This document shows positions 52,101 through 64,000 of a stretch of DNA of 64,000 nucleotides, piece after piece (position 1 is the stretch's first letter; every line of letters begins with the position of its first letter). The position numbers and the translations under genes were made by a program. The stretch is from Camarhynchus parvulus (taxonomy: Eukaryota; Chordata; Aves; Passeriformes; Thraupidae): NCBI RefSeq assembly GCF_901933205.1, contig NC_044571.1:7479420-7543419 (forward strand). The letters are read 5' to 3'. The notes under the pieces are model-generated. The model did no database searches and was not told the origin of the DNA. It saw only the letters and a program-made list of their open reading frames with translations.

Positions 52101-52255
52101 ATAATTGTTTAATCCCATTTACCCAGCAGTTAAGCAAAGCTCACAAGGGCTGTAATCACAAGATTGTCCAGAGCACTCACAATCTGTTCAGCTGTCTAAT
52201 ACCTTTGCAGTGTCTCTCCTTTTCCATTTGAGCTGCAGCTCCCTGGAATAAAAGC

Positions 52256-52400
52256 CAGCCTGGTGATGGAAGCACAAGGCTCAGAGTCAGCCCTGGATTC
52301 TTGCTCCGGCTCTGCCAGCTACTGGCAGTGTAACCTTCAGTAAGTTTCCTAACCTTTCCACACCTCTCTCCTTTCTCCAGTGCAGGTGGAGCTTTAAAAA
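52256..52400 (+). repeat. MIR SINE
   Basis: TGGTGATGGAAGCACAAGGC, CAGAGTCAGCCCTGGATTCT, GCTCCGGCTCTGCCAGCTAC, TGGCAGTGTAACCTTCAGTA and AGTTTCCTAACCTTTCCACA with CCTCTC follow the MIR consensus in order: tRNA-derived head with A and B boxes, then the CORE region ('ctctgccacttactagctgtgtgaccttgggcaagttacttaacctctctgtgcctc'). The LINE2-derived tail is lost. MIR spread in early amniotes and is rare but present in birds. It lies just beyond an ancient CR1 copy, which fits an old, slowly changing segment. Confidence 0.75.
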
Positions 52401-55400
52401 TTCAAGATTTGCCAGGTCCCTGTTTGTCTCACTGCTGATTCCTGGGGTTTTTTTCCATGTCTCCATCAGAGCATCACAAGCCAGGGGACATGAGCACAGA
52501 GCAAGCAGCGTCCTGCTCCTCTGCACACCCCTGAATACTCTGACAGCTTTCCAAGGATTTCCTTTCTGAGTGGAACAGGCAGCACCAAGCAGAGGCACAG
52601 CTTCAAACCACCCACCTCCAGGAGCAGACACATCTGGAAAAGCTGTGCTTTCATTTTTATATGAAGCCTGATTATTAATGTTTTATAAAATTCTTGGAGA
52701 TCCTTGGTAGGAAAATTTTACCACCTGCTAGGTATTAGACTTCTGTAAATATTTCCAAGCAGGGCACAGTTGCCAAATGTTTGGGTTCAACTTTAACCAT
52801 TCTAATGCTGGGCAGGGGGGAAATTCTCATGAGAAACCAAATATTCTTGCTGAACAAAGGTTTTACACCACTCATTTTTCTGGTTTCTGTCTCAATAGCC
52901 CCCACTGTTTCCTGTCCCTTAAGTCATCCTTGTAATCATGTATTTAAACATTTTTTGTCAAATCTTCCTTCTCAAATGCAGAATTAAAGCACTGATATGC
53001 TGCAGATATTAGATTCAAGGTCTTGACATATTTAACATAATAAAGAATCTGAACAGTTTGTTCCAGTATTGTCATTTTAGCACTGTATTGGCTTTTGACT
53101 ACATGAAGTATTACACAGTACCCTAACTGCAGAAGGTCTGAGATAAATTACACCACCTGAACTTTTAATATATTTACTCAGGCACTAGCTTGAAGGAAAG
53201 TTCATAGAAGCAAATCTATTAGGCAAATTAGGGTTGTAACTTTTTGGCTGCTTCATTTAAAATATTAGTCAAAATTAGTGAAGCAATTTAGTCCCATTCA
53301 AAATTATGCGAGACCAATATGCAAATAGAAGAGAGAGAGCTTTAGAAATGTAGAACAATTACTATTTGAATACACAGGTATTTAAATAAATGCACCACAG
53401 AGAGACCAGCCAATGACAGCTGGTTATCCTACACTGTAGGCTGGCTTTGATCTCCACTTTCCACGTATTTCTTTCCTTATTTCAGCAGAACTTTTGACTT
53501 TCTCTCTGCCAAAGCATCTAAATAGCTGACTTCAGAGCAAATTTTTTCTTTTCTTTTCCACATGCTGATACTTGAATCAGAAAATATTATTCTGATTTTC
53601 TGTTATATTTGTGTAGGACACCTCTGTATGCTGTGTTAAAAACAGATTAGTAAAATTGTTTGATCATTCGTGCTGAGTTCCTGGCAACAGCCTGTCATAC
53701 TGTAAAGATAACTTTTTACTGAGTCTCTCTCCCATAAGTGTTTTAGGAAGACAGGAGAAAAAAATACATAGAATTGTAATAATTTCTCCATGTCTATGTC
53801 CAGTCTACATGACCTGAAGGTCCACTCTAAAGACTTGGTGTATTCAGCAGCAAGAAGCAGCAAAGAAATTATCCAAGGCAAGACCATATACTGCATTTGG
53901 TGGGGGATTCCTCAGTTAGTATTTCCCCTGCATTATTTCCCTCTTGGAGAAAGGTCTTTTTACTGTAGTGGTTGAAAATGAGCCAGGCATGCTTTCAGAG
54001 GGTACTTGGATTAAATTATCACCATCCAGAGGGCTGAGTCAGGTAAACAGACAACACAAAGTTTTCAGATACTTAAACACACACTTAGCCCTACATATGA
54101 GAGGTCCCAAGTTTAAGGAGCAGATTACACATGTGAACTTTCACTGTGCTACAGAATTGAACCCCAGGGTTTAGAACTGTGGGGGAACAAGCTTCCTCTG
54201 TGCTGTTTCTCCTCAAAATGTTTTCCAGGACATTGTGCCTATCTGTCAAAGAATGACAAAGGTGCTTAAAATTGACCTTGAGTCAAACAAAGAGGAAAAA
54301 AAAGATTTAATTTTTAGTCAAGAACCAAGTTTAATCAATTATTTTAATAAGATTAATTTAAGATGGTCTCATGAGCAATCTTCTGCTATATTTAGGGCTA
54401 CTGTGTCATTTTTGTAACTCAGAAAAATCAAAGAATAAAGAGGAAAAGGTAAAATAAAAAATCAGGCAAGTGCATAATCCAGTATCTAAGAAACAGGGCA
54501 AACAGTGTTACGAGCTTCGTCTTATTTAAAGTGAGAGATTAAACTTAAAACAAAAATCAGAAGTTTTTTTAAAACCTTAACTTTTTATTTCAAATGTAAT
54601 TCCAGTAAAAGCAGGGTCTGCTGAGGGTGACAGCTGCTGAGACCTGTGATGTTTTTGCATTGAAGGTGGAAACCCTCAAGTCTTGAAATGGAAAATTTTT
54701 AATTACTTTTAAATTGCCAGCAGGTTTTTTTTGCCTATCCACAGTAAATTAATTCTGTAAACACTTTCAGCATTGGGGAGAATGTTTCAGAGATGAGTGA
54801 TTAGTTATGAGTGACATCCAGAGACTTTGAAGTGCAAGACCTGAACATTTTCTGAGCCACAGCCGCTGTGGGCTGACAGTGGCAGCTGCAGAGCAGCCAG
54901 GGCAGGGAACCACAGCTTTCCAGAGCTCTGGAAAATGCCAAGAGCTGATGCACAGAGCAAGGTTAAGCCATTGCAGTCAGATACCAGACAGGAATGAATC
55001 ACTCAAACATCTTGGCTCTGTAGGTTTACAGAATAAAGCCCAGGACCAAAAGTAAAACTAAGGGTGTAACTACACTGAAGGCTACAATGGACAGCACAGA
55101 TAGCTGAGGCAATTTGAAATCAGAGAGCTTTCAGGGGAGCAAATTAACCCATGCACAGCTTTGTGCTTTCATATACAACCAGCTTAACCAGTGAGCACAC
55201 GCTCAGAAATTTTGTCATAGCTGCTTTAGTTTATGAGGTTTAAACTAAGGCATATAATCTTAAAACTGAGATGTGCTGGATGCTTAGGGACCAATAGACA
55301 TCCATTCTGGTTGTAGCAGTCATGGCAGAAGCTCCTGTGTTCAGTCAAAAATGAGCTGGGTACCTTGAGCAATTTAAATAATAAGTCTTCATTAATCCAT

Positions 55401-55737
55401 CTCATTTTCTAGAATGGTTTAGGAAATGATCACACGAGGGAGGTTGATGTTATCATTAGTACACCTAGCCTGACAGACAAGAAAGGGTTTAAAGATTCCT
55501 TGGAGAGACAAATGTTGCATGCAAATGTGTGCCTGACAGAGCTGCCAGAACCAGCTTTCTAAGGCTGGCACTCTGCAGAGCAGAGGACACAGCAGAGCAC
55601 TCCAGGAACAAGTGCCACTGCCAGTGACAAAGCTCTTGAGGAGCTGAAGGAGTGAGAGGCCTGTGAAAGTAATCACAACATCAAGTTTTCTTCCACCCAC
55701 TCCAAGAATGAGAATGGTGCAAGCTCTCTCGCAGTGA
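52401..55737. other. No gene seen
   Basis: Unique, AT-rich sequence with frames of at most 122 codons and no domain. No further repeats recognised. Confidence 0.55.
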
Positions 55738-55935
55738 TGGTGCTGAGGCCCTGGCACAGGCTGCCCAGAGAAGCTGTGGCTGCCCATTCCTGGAAGTGTT
55801 CAAGGCCACATTGGATGGGGTTCTGAGCAACCTGGCGTAGTGGAAGGTGTCCCTGCCCATGCAGGGGAACTGGAATGAGATGATCTTGAAGGTCCCTTCT
55901 AACCCAAGCCATTCTGTGACTCTGTGATTCTCTTT
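55738..55935 (+). mobile_element. CR1 LINE, 3' end
   Basis: CTGGCACAGGCTGCCCAGAG, GCCCATTCCTGGAAGTGTTC, AAGGCCACATTGGATGGGG, ATGAGATGATCTTGAAGGTC and CCTTCTAACCCAAGCC are the well-known last 200 bases of avian CR1. They end in two octamers, ATTCTGTG (55911-55918) and ACTCTGTG, then ATTCTC. The terminal octamers and good match suggest a comparatively young copy. Overlapping minus-strand frames (55673-55968) lie on the antisense of this element. Confidence 0.93.
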
Positions 55936-57320
55936 CAGTTGCATGTGGGTGTCAATAGTTGCCAGCACCGCAACTATAAAAGTTCATGCTCTCATTCCCC
56001 AGAGATAAGTTTTGGCTGAAATTGGCTGTCTGCCACAGGGACCTGGGAAGTAGTACTTTAAAAAACAACATTCAGTTGCAGAAACATGATTTGCAAGTTA
56101 AATGCAAACCTAAGAAAGTTTTGGTGGCTGCAGGCACACTCACCTGCTTAAAAACTGAGCTGTGGTTCAAGGTCCAGAGTTAGATTGTACATGAATCAAG
56201 CAGATTAAAAAAAAAAAAGTAAACACAGAATACAGACATTGTTTGTCAAACCTGCTCTTACAAACAAGTTTTTTACAAAATGTAATTAAAACTATTTACA
56301 TACTGTGCCTAGTATATTATTCTGTCTTTACTGATAATCTTTATCAAGCTCGAATTGGGGGGTGCTTTTAATGTCAGATAGATGCTTAAAGAGACTGGAG
56401 TGATCATTTTTAAGGTGTCTTTGAAAAATTATAAAATGAGCAAAGGAAATTCATTTAGGGTTTGAAAACTCTAAGAAAAGGGTATAGAGATTTGTCCTGA
56501 TCCTAAACAAATGAATTCATCAAGGAAGTGGTAAGACTTGCCATATGATACAGCAAGTACTTGTTCCCAATGCAAAGGAGAAACAAGCTTGCATGTCCTG
56601 GCTGGAAAGGAAAATCTGCAGTCAGCAGTCCCTTATGCTAGATGTGTATTGAGAGTATGCTCATTTTCCTGGGACAGTGCTGCTAGAAAAGATAACAGCT
56701 TAGAAAGATGGCATCCCAAATTTGAACCCTTGTGCTAGGCCTGGCACATCTGATACAGGAATGTCAGACATCTATTGGGGTCCTGTTTAAACATTCTGTT
56801 CTGAAATATAAATTTAGTCATATAACCATTACCTCCATCATCTCCAGCTTCTACAGGCCAGCAGAAAATGTTAAAAAACACACAGGAATGGATGCCAATT
56901 CTGATCTGTACCTAGTGCTGTTAATAATGGAGTGGCACCATTGTAACATGACTTGCACTTGCTTACATTTTATTCAACTGAAAACTGAAAACAAGAGTGC
57001 CTGCTCTTGAGTGCTTACTAGGAATTCATGTCAAAGTCACAGCAATCAGCAGATACATAGGAAAAAACATGAGGTGGGGGAAGGTAAAAGGGAAGCATAA
57101 TCTGGGATATCAGGAGCTGTCACCATTTTGTAAAACAATTGTGGGAATGAAGAGCAATGACTGCAAACAGCAATGATGTTGTAAGAAATACCCTGTGGCC
57201 AGAGACTAACTTGACACAGCAGGTGGACAGATGCAGAGGAATATGTGACACTTTCTCCAAAGGAGGAGTCCCAGCATTGCCATTTCACCTGAGAATTTCT
57301 GACAGCCAAGAGCCACAGCA
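55936..57320. other. No gene seen
   Basis: Unique sequence with an A12 run near 56.21 kb. No frame with a recognisable product. Confidence 0.55.
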
Positions 57321-57325
57321 GGTTG

Positions 57326-57719
57326 TGTCACTGCCATATTTCCTGGAAAAATCCCTTTGCCAGGATTTCCTCTCCTGGGAAGAGAGAAGCCTCGGAGAAA
57401 AATGAAAGCAATAATTATCTGATTAGCTTCTCCTGTGTTTTGCTGCTTTGGAATGTGGTTTGGACATTGTTTACCCACTGGTCATTGTTTGATTGGTTTC
57501 AGGAAAATTGTTTTAACTTAATGACCAATCACGGTCCAGCTATGTCGAGACTCTAAGAGAGAGTTATGAGTTTTCATTATTATCTTTTAGCCTTCTGTCT
57601 GTATCCTTTCTCTATTCTTTAATATCATATAAGTACATAAAATAATAAATTAGCCTTCTGAAAACATGGAGTCAGATTCATCTTCCCTTGCAAGCATGGG
57701 GACCCCAGAAAATACCACA
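57326..57719 (+). mobile_element. Solo LTR with perfect 5-bp target duplication
   Basis: A 394-bp block opens TGTCACTGCC and ends AATACCACA. It is flanked by GGTTG on both sides (57321-57325 and 57720-57724). From memory the interior matches a songbird ERV LTR: TCTCCTGGGAAG, then CTCCTGTGTTTTGCTGCTTT, ATGACCAATCACGGTC (with a CCAAT box), AATAAA at 57644-57649, and AACATGGAGTCAGATTCATC. No retroviral internal sequence adjoins, so the provirus was lost by LTR-LTR recombination. The short minus-strand frame at 57650-57841 covers its U5 and is not a gene. Confidence 0.9.
57644..57649 (+). terminator. LTR polyadenylation signal AATAAA
   Basis: AATAAA followed by TTAGCCTTCTG in the R region of the solo LTR at 57326-57719; it could stop plus-strand read-through transcripts. 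Confidence 0.6.
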
Positions 57720-57724
57720 GGTTG

Positions 57725-60700
57725 AGATGAATTTGTTTCAGGACGTGGCACAAGTGGAGCTAACAGTCCTGCTGCCATCTGACAGCAGGAATATTGATAC
57801 TCTGGGAGATATTTCCAACTCCATGAATCAGCGCAGAGCACCTCAGACTAATTGAACATGTGCTTGTTCATTAAGTTAGATTAAGTTAGGAACTGAACTT
57901 CCTTATTATGTTAATGTTTAATTTCAGGATGCAGAGGGAAGTTGCTGAGAACCTTGTCTTTAAGAGGTTCTGGCTTGAACCAGTTGTTAAATACAAGCTA
58001 CAAATTGCACTGCTCTTGTTAGGAGCTCACACTCCAAGTCAGACAGATCCCTATCAAACTCCGTGGTGCCTGCTGGTTCCAGAACAAGGAAATATTGAGG
58101 AGACATTTTTTTCATTTCTGTGAAAGCCAGACAAGGAAAAAAATACCTCTCTCATTATTTTTTTAAAAGCTAGTAATCTTCTCCTTTTCTTTTAGGGCAT
58201 CTATTATTATATTAACAGAAGAGTTTAAAGAATCCCCCTCTGAAAGATCACAGGAAAAAAATCTCTATTTTTTTAAAGGGAAACTTTCTGGAGCTCCTTA
58301 CTGCCTCCCCAGCATATCCAGAGTGATTATGCCTCAGAAATGTCTCTATTTGTTGACTGTCTGTAAAGGAAATCCAGACAATTAGCTGAGATGGAGACTA
58401 TTGAGGCCTAAAGTTAATGAGATGATTTGTATGTGATTCTTTGTTGGAAACAACAGGATGAGAAAACAGAATTGTCCACTGCTTGTCAAAATCTTGGTTT
58501 ACCTGAGCAGCTGGGCACTGGCTGTATCTGCACAGCAGAGGCAAACCAAGTGCCTTTCCCTGTCCATAATTCATTCCTGGTCTTTGTGCCCTTCGCATCC
58601 TTGAGCTGACATGATTCTGGACAGGTACAGCTACTCTGGGCCACATCTGCTCTCTGATTATCTTCATGCTTCCAACCAAAGGCACCAAAGGAAGGACAAC
58701 ACAACCCCATGTAAACCTCTTAGTACTATGAGTCACAACTTTTTCACTTATGATAGGATTTACCCGCTGATCTGACAATTACTGTAAATAAGTACTTAGA
58801 AGATTTTTAGACAACATCTCCTGTCTTCTGAAAGGAGAAAACACTTGGTCCTGTCCAGCCCATGTTTGAAATAATCAACTATTATGACAAAACTCAAGCT
58901 TCCAGTCTAAGAAGCCCTTTATTGACATCTGCAATGACTGAGCACAGGCACAGCCAAAATCTGTGGGTGTGGAGCACAAAATGGACATCACGGCACTGGA
59001 AAATCCTCAGAGAGAACTCAAACAGCAAGGGAGTCTGAGGGATCTGAGGCTGACAGCATGAGAGGGACACCAGTGTGCATTTCTGCTCTGGGCTGGCCTC
59101 AGAGATGTTTCTCTGTCCCTTTGCCTCTTACAGGACAGAGGTTTGGGTGGACTATCAGCAACATGTGTTACTTATGGCTATTTTCCTCACAGAAAATTTA
59201 ATTATTCCTAGAGCTTTTTACTTCTTAAGTTACTGTAAAAATATAGTCCTGAGAACTTAGTTCTGCTAGATTCTTTTGTATTCCTTGTGCTAAGGACATC
59301 ACCAGCATCAGACAGAGCTTCTGATTACGAGTCACCATGTGTAACATGAGGTTAGAACAGGCATTTGCAGCTCTTTAGGAAGTGTTTACATATTTCCATG
59401 ACCCTTGGTTTTCCTCTGCTTCTATGATAACATATTTTACATTGGTGAAGGAGCAGAGAGATGTTTGATGATGCTGTACACCTGGAGCTGAGAGAAAATT
59501 GAGGGCAAGTCTTGTCTCCAGATGAGCACTGATGGCCAAAAAAAGCCTGAAGCTGAGCATATTGGCCTGATGTAAAAACACCAGGCAAAGCATCACTGAG
59601 GACCACACTTTATAACATAAATAACAATTTGCTCACCTATGTATCACTCTCCTGTCCTTAAATCAAGATCCTTCTCCCACTTCTTCCCACCTTCTGTTAC
59701 ATTCTCCACTGATGTTCCAATAGTGAGAGCAAATAGAGCAGCAATCACAAAAACAGGCTCATACTTACCACACAAGTGCCTTTTCCCAAGGAAAAAAATT
59801 GCCTTAGTGGAAGCATTTTCTCCTTCCAAATGAAAAGGCCCCAAGCTACTCACAGAAGTCTCTGCTGAGATTTGAACCATGTGCAGTGCACAGGTGATCA
59901 TCAAGGGAGAGTGGCTGGAATTTCTTCAAAATAAGGGAGAGCCCATAAAGGGAGTGATCAGAGAGAGGCTGTGTAGCGGGTCTAGAGAGCTGTTATAAAG
60001 TGTGGCAGTCTTTTTCTCTCCCTGCTGTCTCCAAACTTCAGTTTCACAACAGCTTTTCAGCTGCAGCCAGAGTGCCAGGCTCCCAGCACAATGTGAATGC
60101 TGAGGACACTGCCAGGGATGAGGATGCCCATGGCCAGTCCCCTTGGATGGCTGTCAGAGTCCTGCTGCCAACATAAAACAGAGGAAAAAAAGACATTTTT
60201 CTCCCACTTTTTCCCTTTGACAGACATGAATAGAATTTCATGGGACATGGAAAACCTCACCCCTTTGACCTCCAGGAGTTTTTCTCCTGCTAAATTTCAA
60301 AGATCTGTTTCAAACCATCTATGGCTTGGATTCCTGCAGGTAAAAAGTTTACAAGAATTTTCTTAATGGCAACTTGGCCAGTCTGAATCAGGAAGTCAAT
60401 ACCAACTCTTTCCACTGCAAGTGGTTTTACTCATGAAATGTAAAACAACCTTGAAGTCTGGGTGTGAATAATCATGCAGTCCCAGCATAATACTCCAAAA
60501 AGGGAAAGCAGAAGAGGGAGAAGGAAGTGGGAAGTAACTAAATGGTGAGGCAGAGGTTGTTCACTCTTCTGTGAAGATATTCCCCCTCTGAAAAATAAAA
60601 AGGAGGCTGAGAATACCAGGAGAAACAGAAAAAAGCTGGATGACAAAGAGGAAGATGAAATATTTAGTAAACAACTACTTACAGAATTAGCATTCTCTTC

Positions 60701-61199
60701 TAAAGTTTTAAAATGTGGCAAGCTTAGCTTACCCTGAGGCTATAGGATAAGTGGTAAAGCCATAGCTGTGTCTTAGAAGCCTTCAACTGTAAACCTTGTC
60801 AGCTTTTGTATTGCATTACTGCACATTAATAGTGATCTGGGAAATGCAGTAAGAAAAATTAGGTATTTTAAACCTCATAAAGAGGGTTTGGAAAATAAAT
60901 TGGTGGCAGAATGGGGACAAAATAGAGGACAAAGTTTGGAATGAAAAATGAAATACAGAATAAAACTAAGAGGCTGAGAACACAAGAAATGCCCTAATGG
61001 GTTCACCTACCTGAGAGGGAAGACTGAGATCAGTAATGTGGCCTTCCTGGTTAAGGAGATTATTTGAATTCCAGGTGTGCTGACTCTGGGGACTCACCTG
61101 AATGTGGAGAAGCTGACTGTATAATTTGTAGTGAAAACTGAATTTACACCTTCAAAAATGAAAACAGAGCAGTAGCAGTAGGAGATAGCTTTAAAAGTG
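57725..61199. other. No gene seen
   Basis: Unique sequence. Small frames of up to 126 codons occur without domain support. No additional repeat was recognised. Confidence 0.55.
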
Positions 61200-62085
61200 C
61201 ATGAAAGCCTGGTCACACCCTGCAAGCCTTCCATCTCCCCAGCACCTACTGTTTTGTATCAGGTTTGCCCCACAGCACACCCCTGCCTATTCCATCCAGG
61301 GGTTTTTTATAATGATTTGTCATTCCTGAAATGCTTTCATTCCTTTTTGAACCTCCTGATATTATTGGTGTCCACACTTCCTGTAGCAGTAAATTCTCAA
61401 AAAGTTTGCTATCCAGTGTGTGTGTATAGTATTTTTTTGAAACTAGGGTCTGTCTTAAACTACCTTCCCACTTCCTTTATGGATCATCCCTTGGTTTCAG
61501 TAGCGCAGGGTTTGAACACCAACTCTGTTTTCAACTTCATGCTTTTATAAACCTCAGTTATACCTTACCTCAGGTGTCTTCTCTGCAAATTGACAAATCC
61601 CCCACTTTTTCTCTCTCCTTGCAAGGCAGCTGGCTCATCCTTGGGTTGGTTTTGTTGCCATTCTCTCTCTGTTCCCTTGCAAACTCCTTTGCCATCTTCC
61701 CGGAGATGGGAAGGCCTAAAACATCCGAGGCCTCCAGCTGTGGGTGCACAGGAGTTTTATGTGGAGGCAAAATGACACTTTCTGCCTTGTTTTCATGCCT
61801 CTCCTGACATACCCAACACTGCCTTGGCTTTTTTTTTTGTCACTGTCACTGCGCCTCACAGCAGTGGTTTCAGAAAAACGCCTGGAAAAATGAGTCTGAG
61901 GGATCTTCCCAGAGCTGCAACCACCAGTTCCAAGCCCAGCATCCAGCAGGGGTGGTGTAGATGAGGATTTCCTCTCAGTGAAGTATTCCCTGCCATTTAT
62001 CTACATCAAAGCTCCTCATTTGCTCAGCTTTGTGGGGCCCTTCTGGAGTTTCTATTAGGGTGGCACCTGTCTAGTCAAAAGAGCT
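61200..62085 (-). mobile_element. Ancient CR1-type LINE fragment, about 0.9 kb (minus strand)
   Basis: The plus strand follows the antisense consensus of old amniote CR1 across its length: a tract near GTGTCCACACTTCCTGTAGC with AGTAAATTC, CATGCTTTTATAAACCTCAG, GTTGCCATTCTCTCTCTGTT with CCC, CTTCCCGGAGATGGGAAGGC, GCCTTGGC with a T run then GTCACTGTCACTGCGCC, and TGCCATTTATCTACATCAAA followed by TTGCTCAG. The order agrees with 'ctccacaacatccattggcaacaagttcca ... ttatagacctctatcatatctcccc ... ttgcccttctctgaaccc ... ttttttgactgccactgcac ... atttcatctgccatttt'. It is heavily mutated with no intact frame. Its edges are approximate. Confidence 0.7.
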
Positions 62086-62269
62086 TAATAATCTTGTACA
62101 AAAGACAGGAGAGTGAGAAATGCAAGAAAGAAGGGAAGAAAGACATGGAAATAAAAAGGTAACTAGTTTTCTTTTTTTTGTGCTAGTACTTAGCATTTTG
62201 ATATTGTCTTTATAATGTGATTTTTAATTATTTTTCTCTATATAGGTGCATGAATGTAGCATATGATGC

Positions 62270-62331
62270 AAATGATGCAAAAGATGACTAGAATGGTTGC
62301 AAATGATGAAAAAGATAACTAGAATTTTCAG
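62270..62331. repeat. 31-bp tandem duplication
   Basis: Copy one (62270-62300) begins AAATGATGCAAAAGATGACT; copy two (62301-62331) begins AAATGATGAAAAAGATAACT. They differ at a few positions, so the duplication is not recent. Just upstream, shorter ATGATGCA words hint at further slippage. Confidence 0.8.
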
Positions 62332-63738
62332 TTGGTTTTATTACCTGGTTTTAACCCCTCTAAGACATTTTTAATTTTAAAAAGTTTCAATAAAAGCATC
62401 CTGGAGAGATTTCCTCTACAGTTCTTATAATTTAATCCATACTCATCAATGAGGAAAAGCTGCAGCTGGGGAGAAATAAATAAACACCTCCAGTAATGCA
62501 ATCAAGACACAGCTACATGGTACACAAGGAAGGGGAAAGTCAGCAGAATGGCAAGGAATAGCTAAAGAAACTCAATTAAATAAGGATTTGTGTAATTTTA
62601 AAGAATTCCTCTCTCTTTTGATGTTGTCAGCTCTTCTTACCTGGCACTGTTTCCCCTTTGGAAGTTGATTTTGAAAGGTGACTTGTGATACTTCTGACAA
62701 CATGAGATGGGTCAGCTTTGGTTTAGTTTAACGCTCATCTTCAGTAGTGTTACCATAACTTCTGTTTAATTATGAGTAAAGTCTAATTGCAGATGAGGAA
62801 AGTTAATTTTTCCCTTGACCAAGACTTGTCTGGTTACTGGCCCTGGGTCAGTGTGAGCCGTGCCAGAGGAAGGGAATGTGGCCACCATGTCTCAAGGGCA
62901 GTGAAAGCAAATTCCTCATTCCAAAGAGGCACCTCCCAGCCTGCTGCCCAAGGAAAGGAGGTTTTGCCATGCTCACACTGCACCCAACTTTCCCAGGAAC
63001 TTTTGAACCTGGCGGTCAATTCCAATGGAATCAGCTGGGGGCAAGGTACAGATGCCTGAGATAAGCTCCAACTGCTTTTTGAAGAGAAGTGGCTGCAGAA
63101 AAGGGACCTGGTGGTGGTGGCTTCAGTGAGGAAAGGTGGCACTGAGAGTCCCCTTCTGATTGAGCAGTGGAGAACTGACACAGTGAAGGAGCTTAAAAAC
63201 AACTCCACTGGGGGGGGGAAATGCAGTTGGAGATGATCTTCCCAGACAAACATCACTCACCTGTTAAGACAAGCATTCATGGGAAACCTGGCCTCCTTAA
63301 TTACAGTGTGGCACAACTTGTGTGCTACACCTGAGCTCTGCAGCTGCAGCCTGCCCTGCCACATGGCAGATTCTGAGCTGATTTAATTACAGACTTTTGC
63401 AAGGAGTCATCCAGACCTACTCCAGGTCAGCCGATGGCTTTTGAGGGTTCTTTTCACTAACAGTTTTTACAGGGACTGAAAATGTCTGTGCCTGTGATCA
63501 AAACACGTTTTCTTTTCATTTCAACCCAAACACATTTCTACTGCCCAAAGTATGAACTGTTTTCAGCTCATAAAACTTGCACACCTAAACAATATGGCAG
63601 TTTGTCAGAAACCTGGTAGGCCTGCAATGTTCTCTCTTACAAATTCCTAACAGCTCATACTCATCTTCAGTGTTGCTCTCAAACTTTGTAAGAGGGAGGG
63701 AATTAATACCGGGGTTACAGATCAAAGCACCCAGGAAC

Positions 63739-63775
63739 CTGTTATAATTGGAATTCCTGTTATAATTGGAATCTC
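63739..63775. repeat. Short direct tandem duplication (about 18 bp x2)
   Basis: CTGTTATAATTGGAATTC occurs twice in direct succession, the second copy with its last bases changed. Confidence 0.8.
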
Positions 63776-64000
63776 AGGAACGGGATTTGGTGCTTCCTAC
63801 ATCTGTGGGATAACAGAACGCTGGCAAACCACTGAAATTTCTTGTTCTTCACCATCATGCACCTTTTACATCAAACCTTTAAATGCAAACACAATAAAGG
63901 CTCATTGGATAACTAATAACTACTGTTCCAAAACCAACTTTTGAACAACTTACCTGCCCTGTGGTTCACGCTGTGCAGACTGTATGTGGAAACCCTGAGA

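Larger units (their letters stand above)
62086..64000. other. No gene seen; small tandem duplications
   Basis: Unique sequence to the window end. It contains a 31-bp tandem duplication (62270-62331), a short duplication near 63.74-63.78 kb and a G9 run near 63209. Frames of up to 140 codons on both strands around 62.8-63.3 kb overlap each other and match nothing known. Confidence 0.55.

Noticed and set aside
55673..55968. Minus-strand frames of 79-122 codons
   Set aside because: They are antisense to a CR1 3' end.
1..64000. Search for operons, CRISPR arrays, prophage, insertion sequences or toxin-antitoxin pairs
   Set aside because: Composition, CR1/MIR/LTR content and lack of long frames show vertebrate nuclear DNA; no such system is present.

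Overview
The window reads as vertebrate nuclear DNA, most likely from a songbird (passerine). It is AT-rich and CpG-poor, with dinucleotide microsatellites. The longest open reading frame outside tandem repeats is about 217 codons and matches no family I know. Two things point to a bird. CR1 LINE 3' ends carry the ATTCTRTG-type terminal octamers. Several LTR families also match, from memory, endogenous retrovirus LTRs common in finch-like genomes. I see no convincing protein-coding exon, tRNA, rRNA, CpG island or promoter of a host gene, so the window is probably intergenic or lies inside a very long intron. No bacterial, phage or CRISPR features are present.

Layout. 0-13.8 kb: unique AT-rich sequence with a perfect 6-bp-flanked solo LTR (5697-6009), a (TG)13 tract and a MIR-like SINE fragment near 7.9 kb. 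13.8-16.1 kb: two LTRs, one on the minus strand (about 13800-14350) and one solo LTR on the plus strand (15403-16087). 16-31 kb: a long quiet stretch. 31-37.9 kb: an ancient CR1 piece, two younger CR1 3' ends of opposite orientation, and a minus-strand poly(A) tract next to AATAAA that may mark a retrocopy. 38.6-43.6 kb: microsatellites, including 32 perfect copies of a GGAGAA hexamer and an A/C-only low-complexity tract. 44.1-46.0 kb: a minus-strand ERVL-type element with a complete LTR, a leucine-tRNA-like primer binding site and near-identical target-site duplications; its LTR contains a 17-copy, 35-bp minisatellite. 48.8-62.3 kb: an AT tandem repeat, two further ancient CR1 copies, a MIR, a CR1 3' end and a third solo LTR with a perfect 5-bp duplication (57326-57719).

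Nothing here works as a gene pathway. The history visible is layered transposition: amniote-age MIR and CR1 relics, then avian CR1 tails, then LTR retroelements that mostly recombined down to solo LTRs. The most unusual object is the ERVL LTR with its internal minisatellite. Repeat family assignments come from memory of consensus sequences; boundaries are precise only where target-site duplications are quoted.
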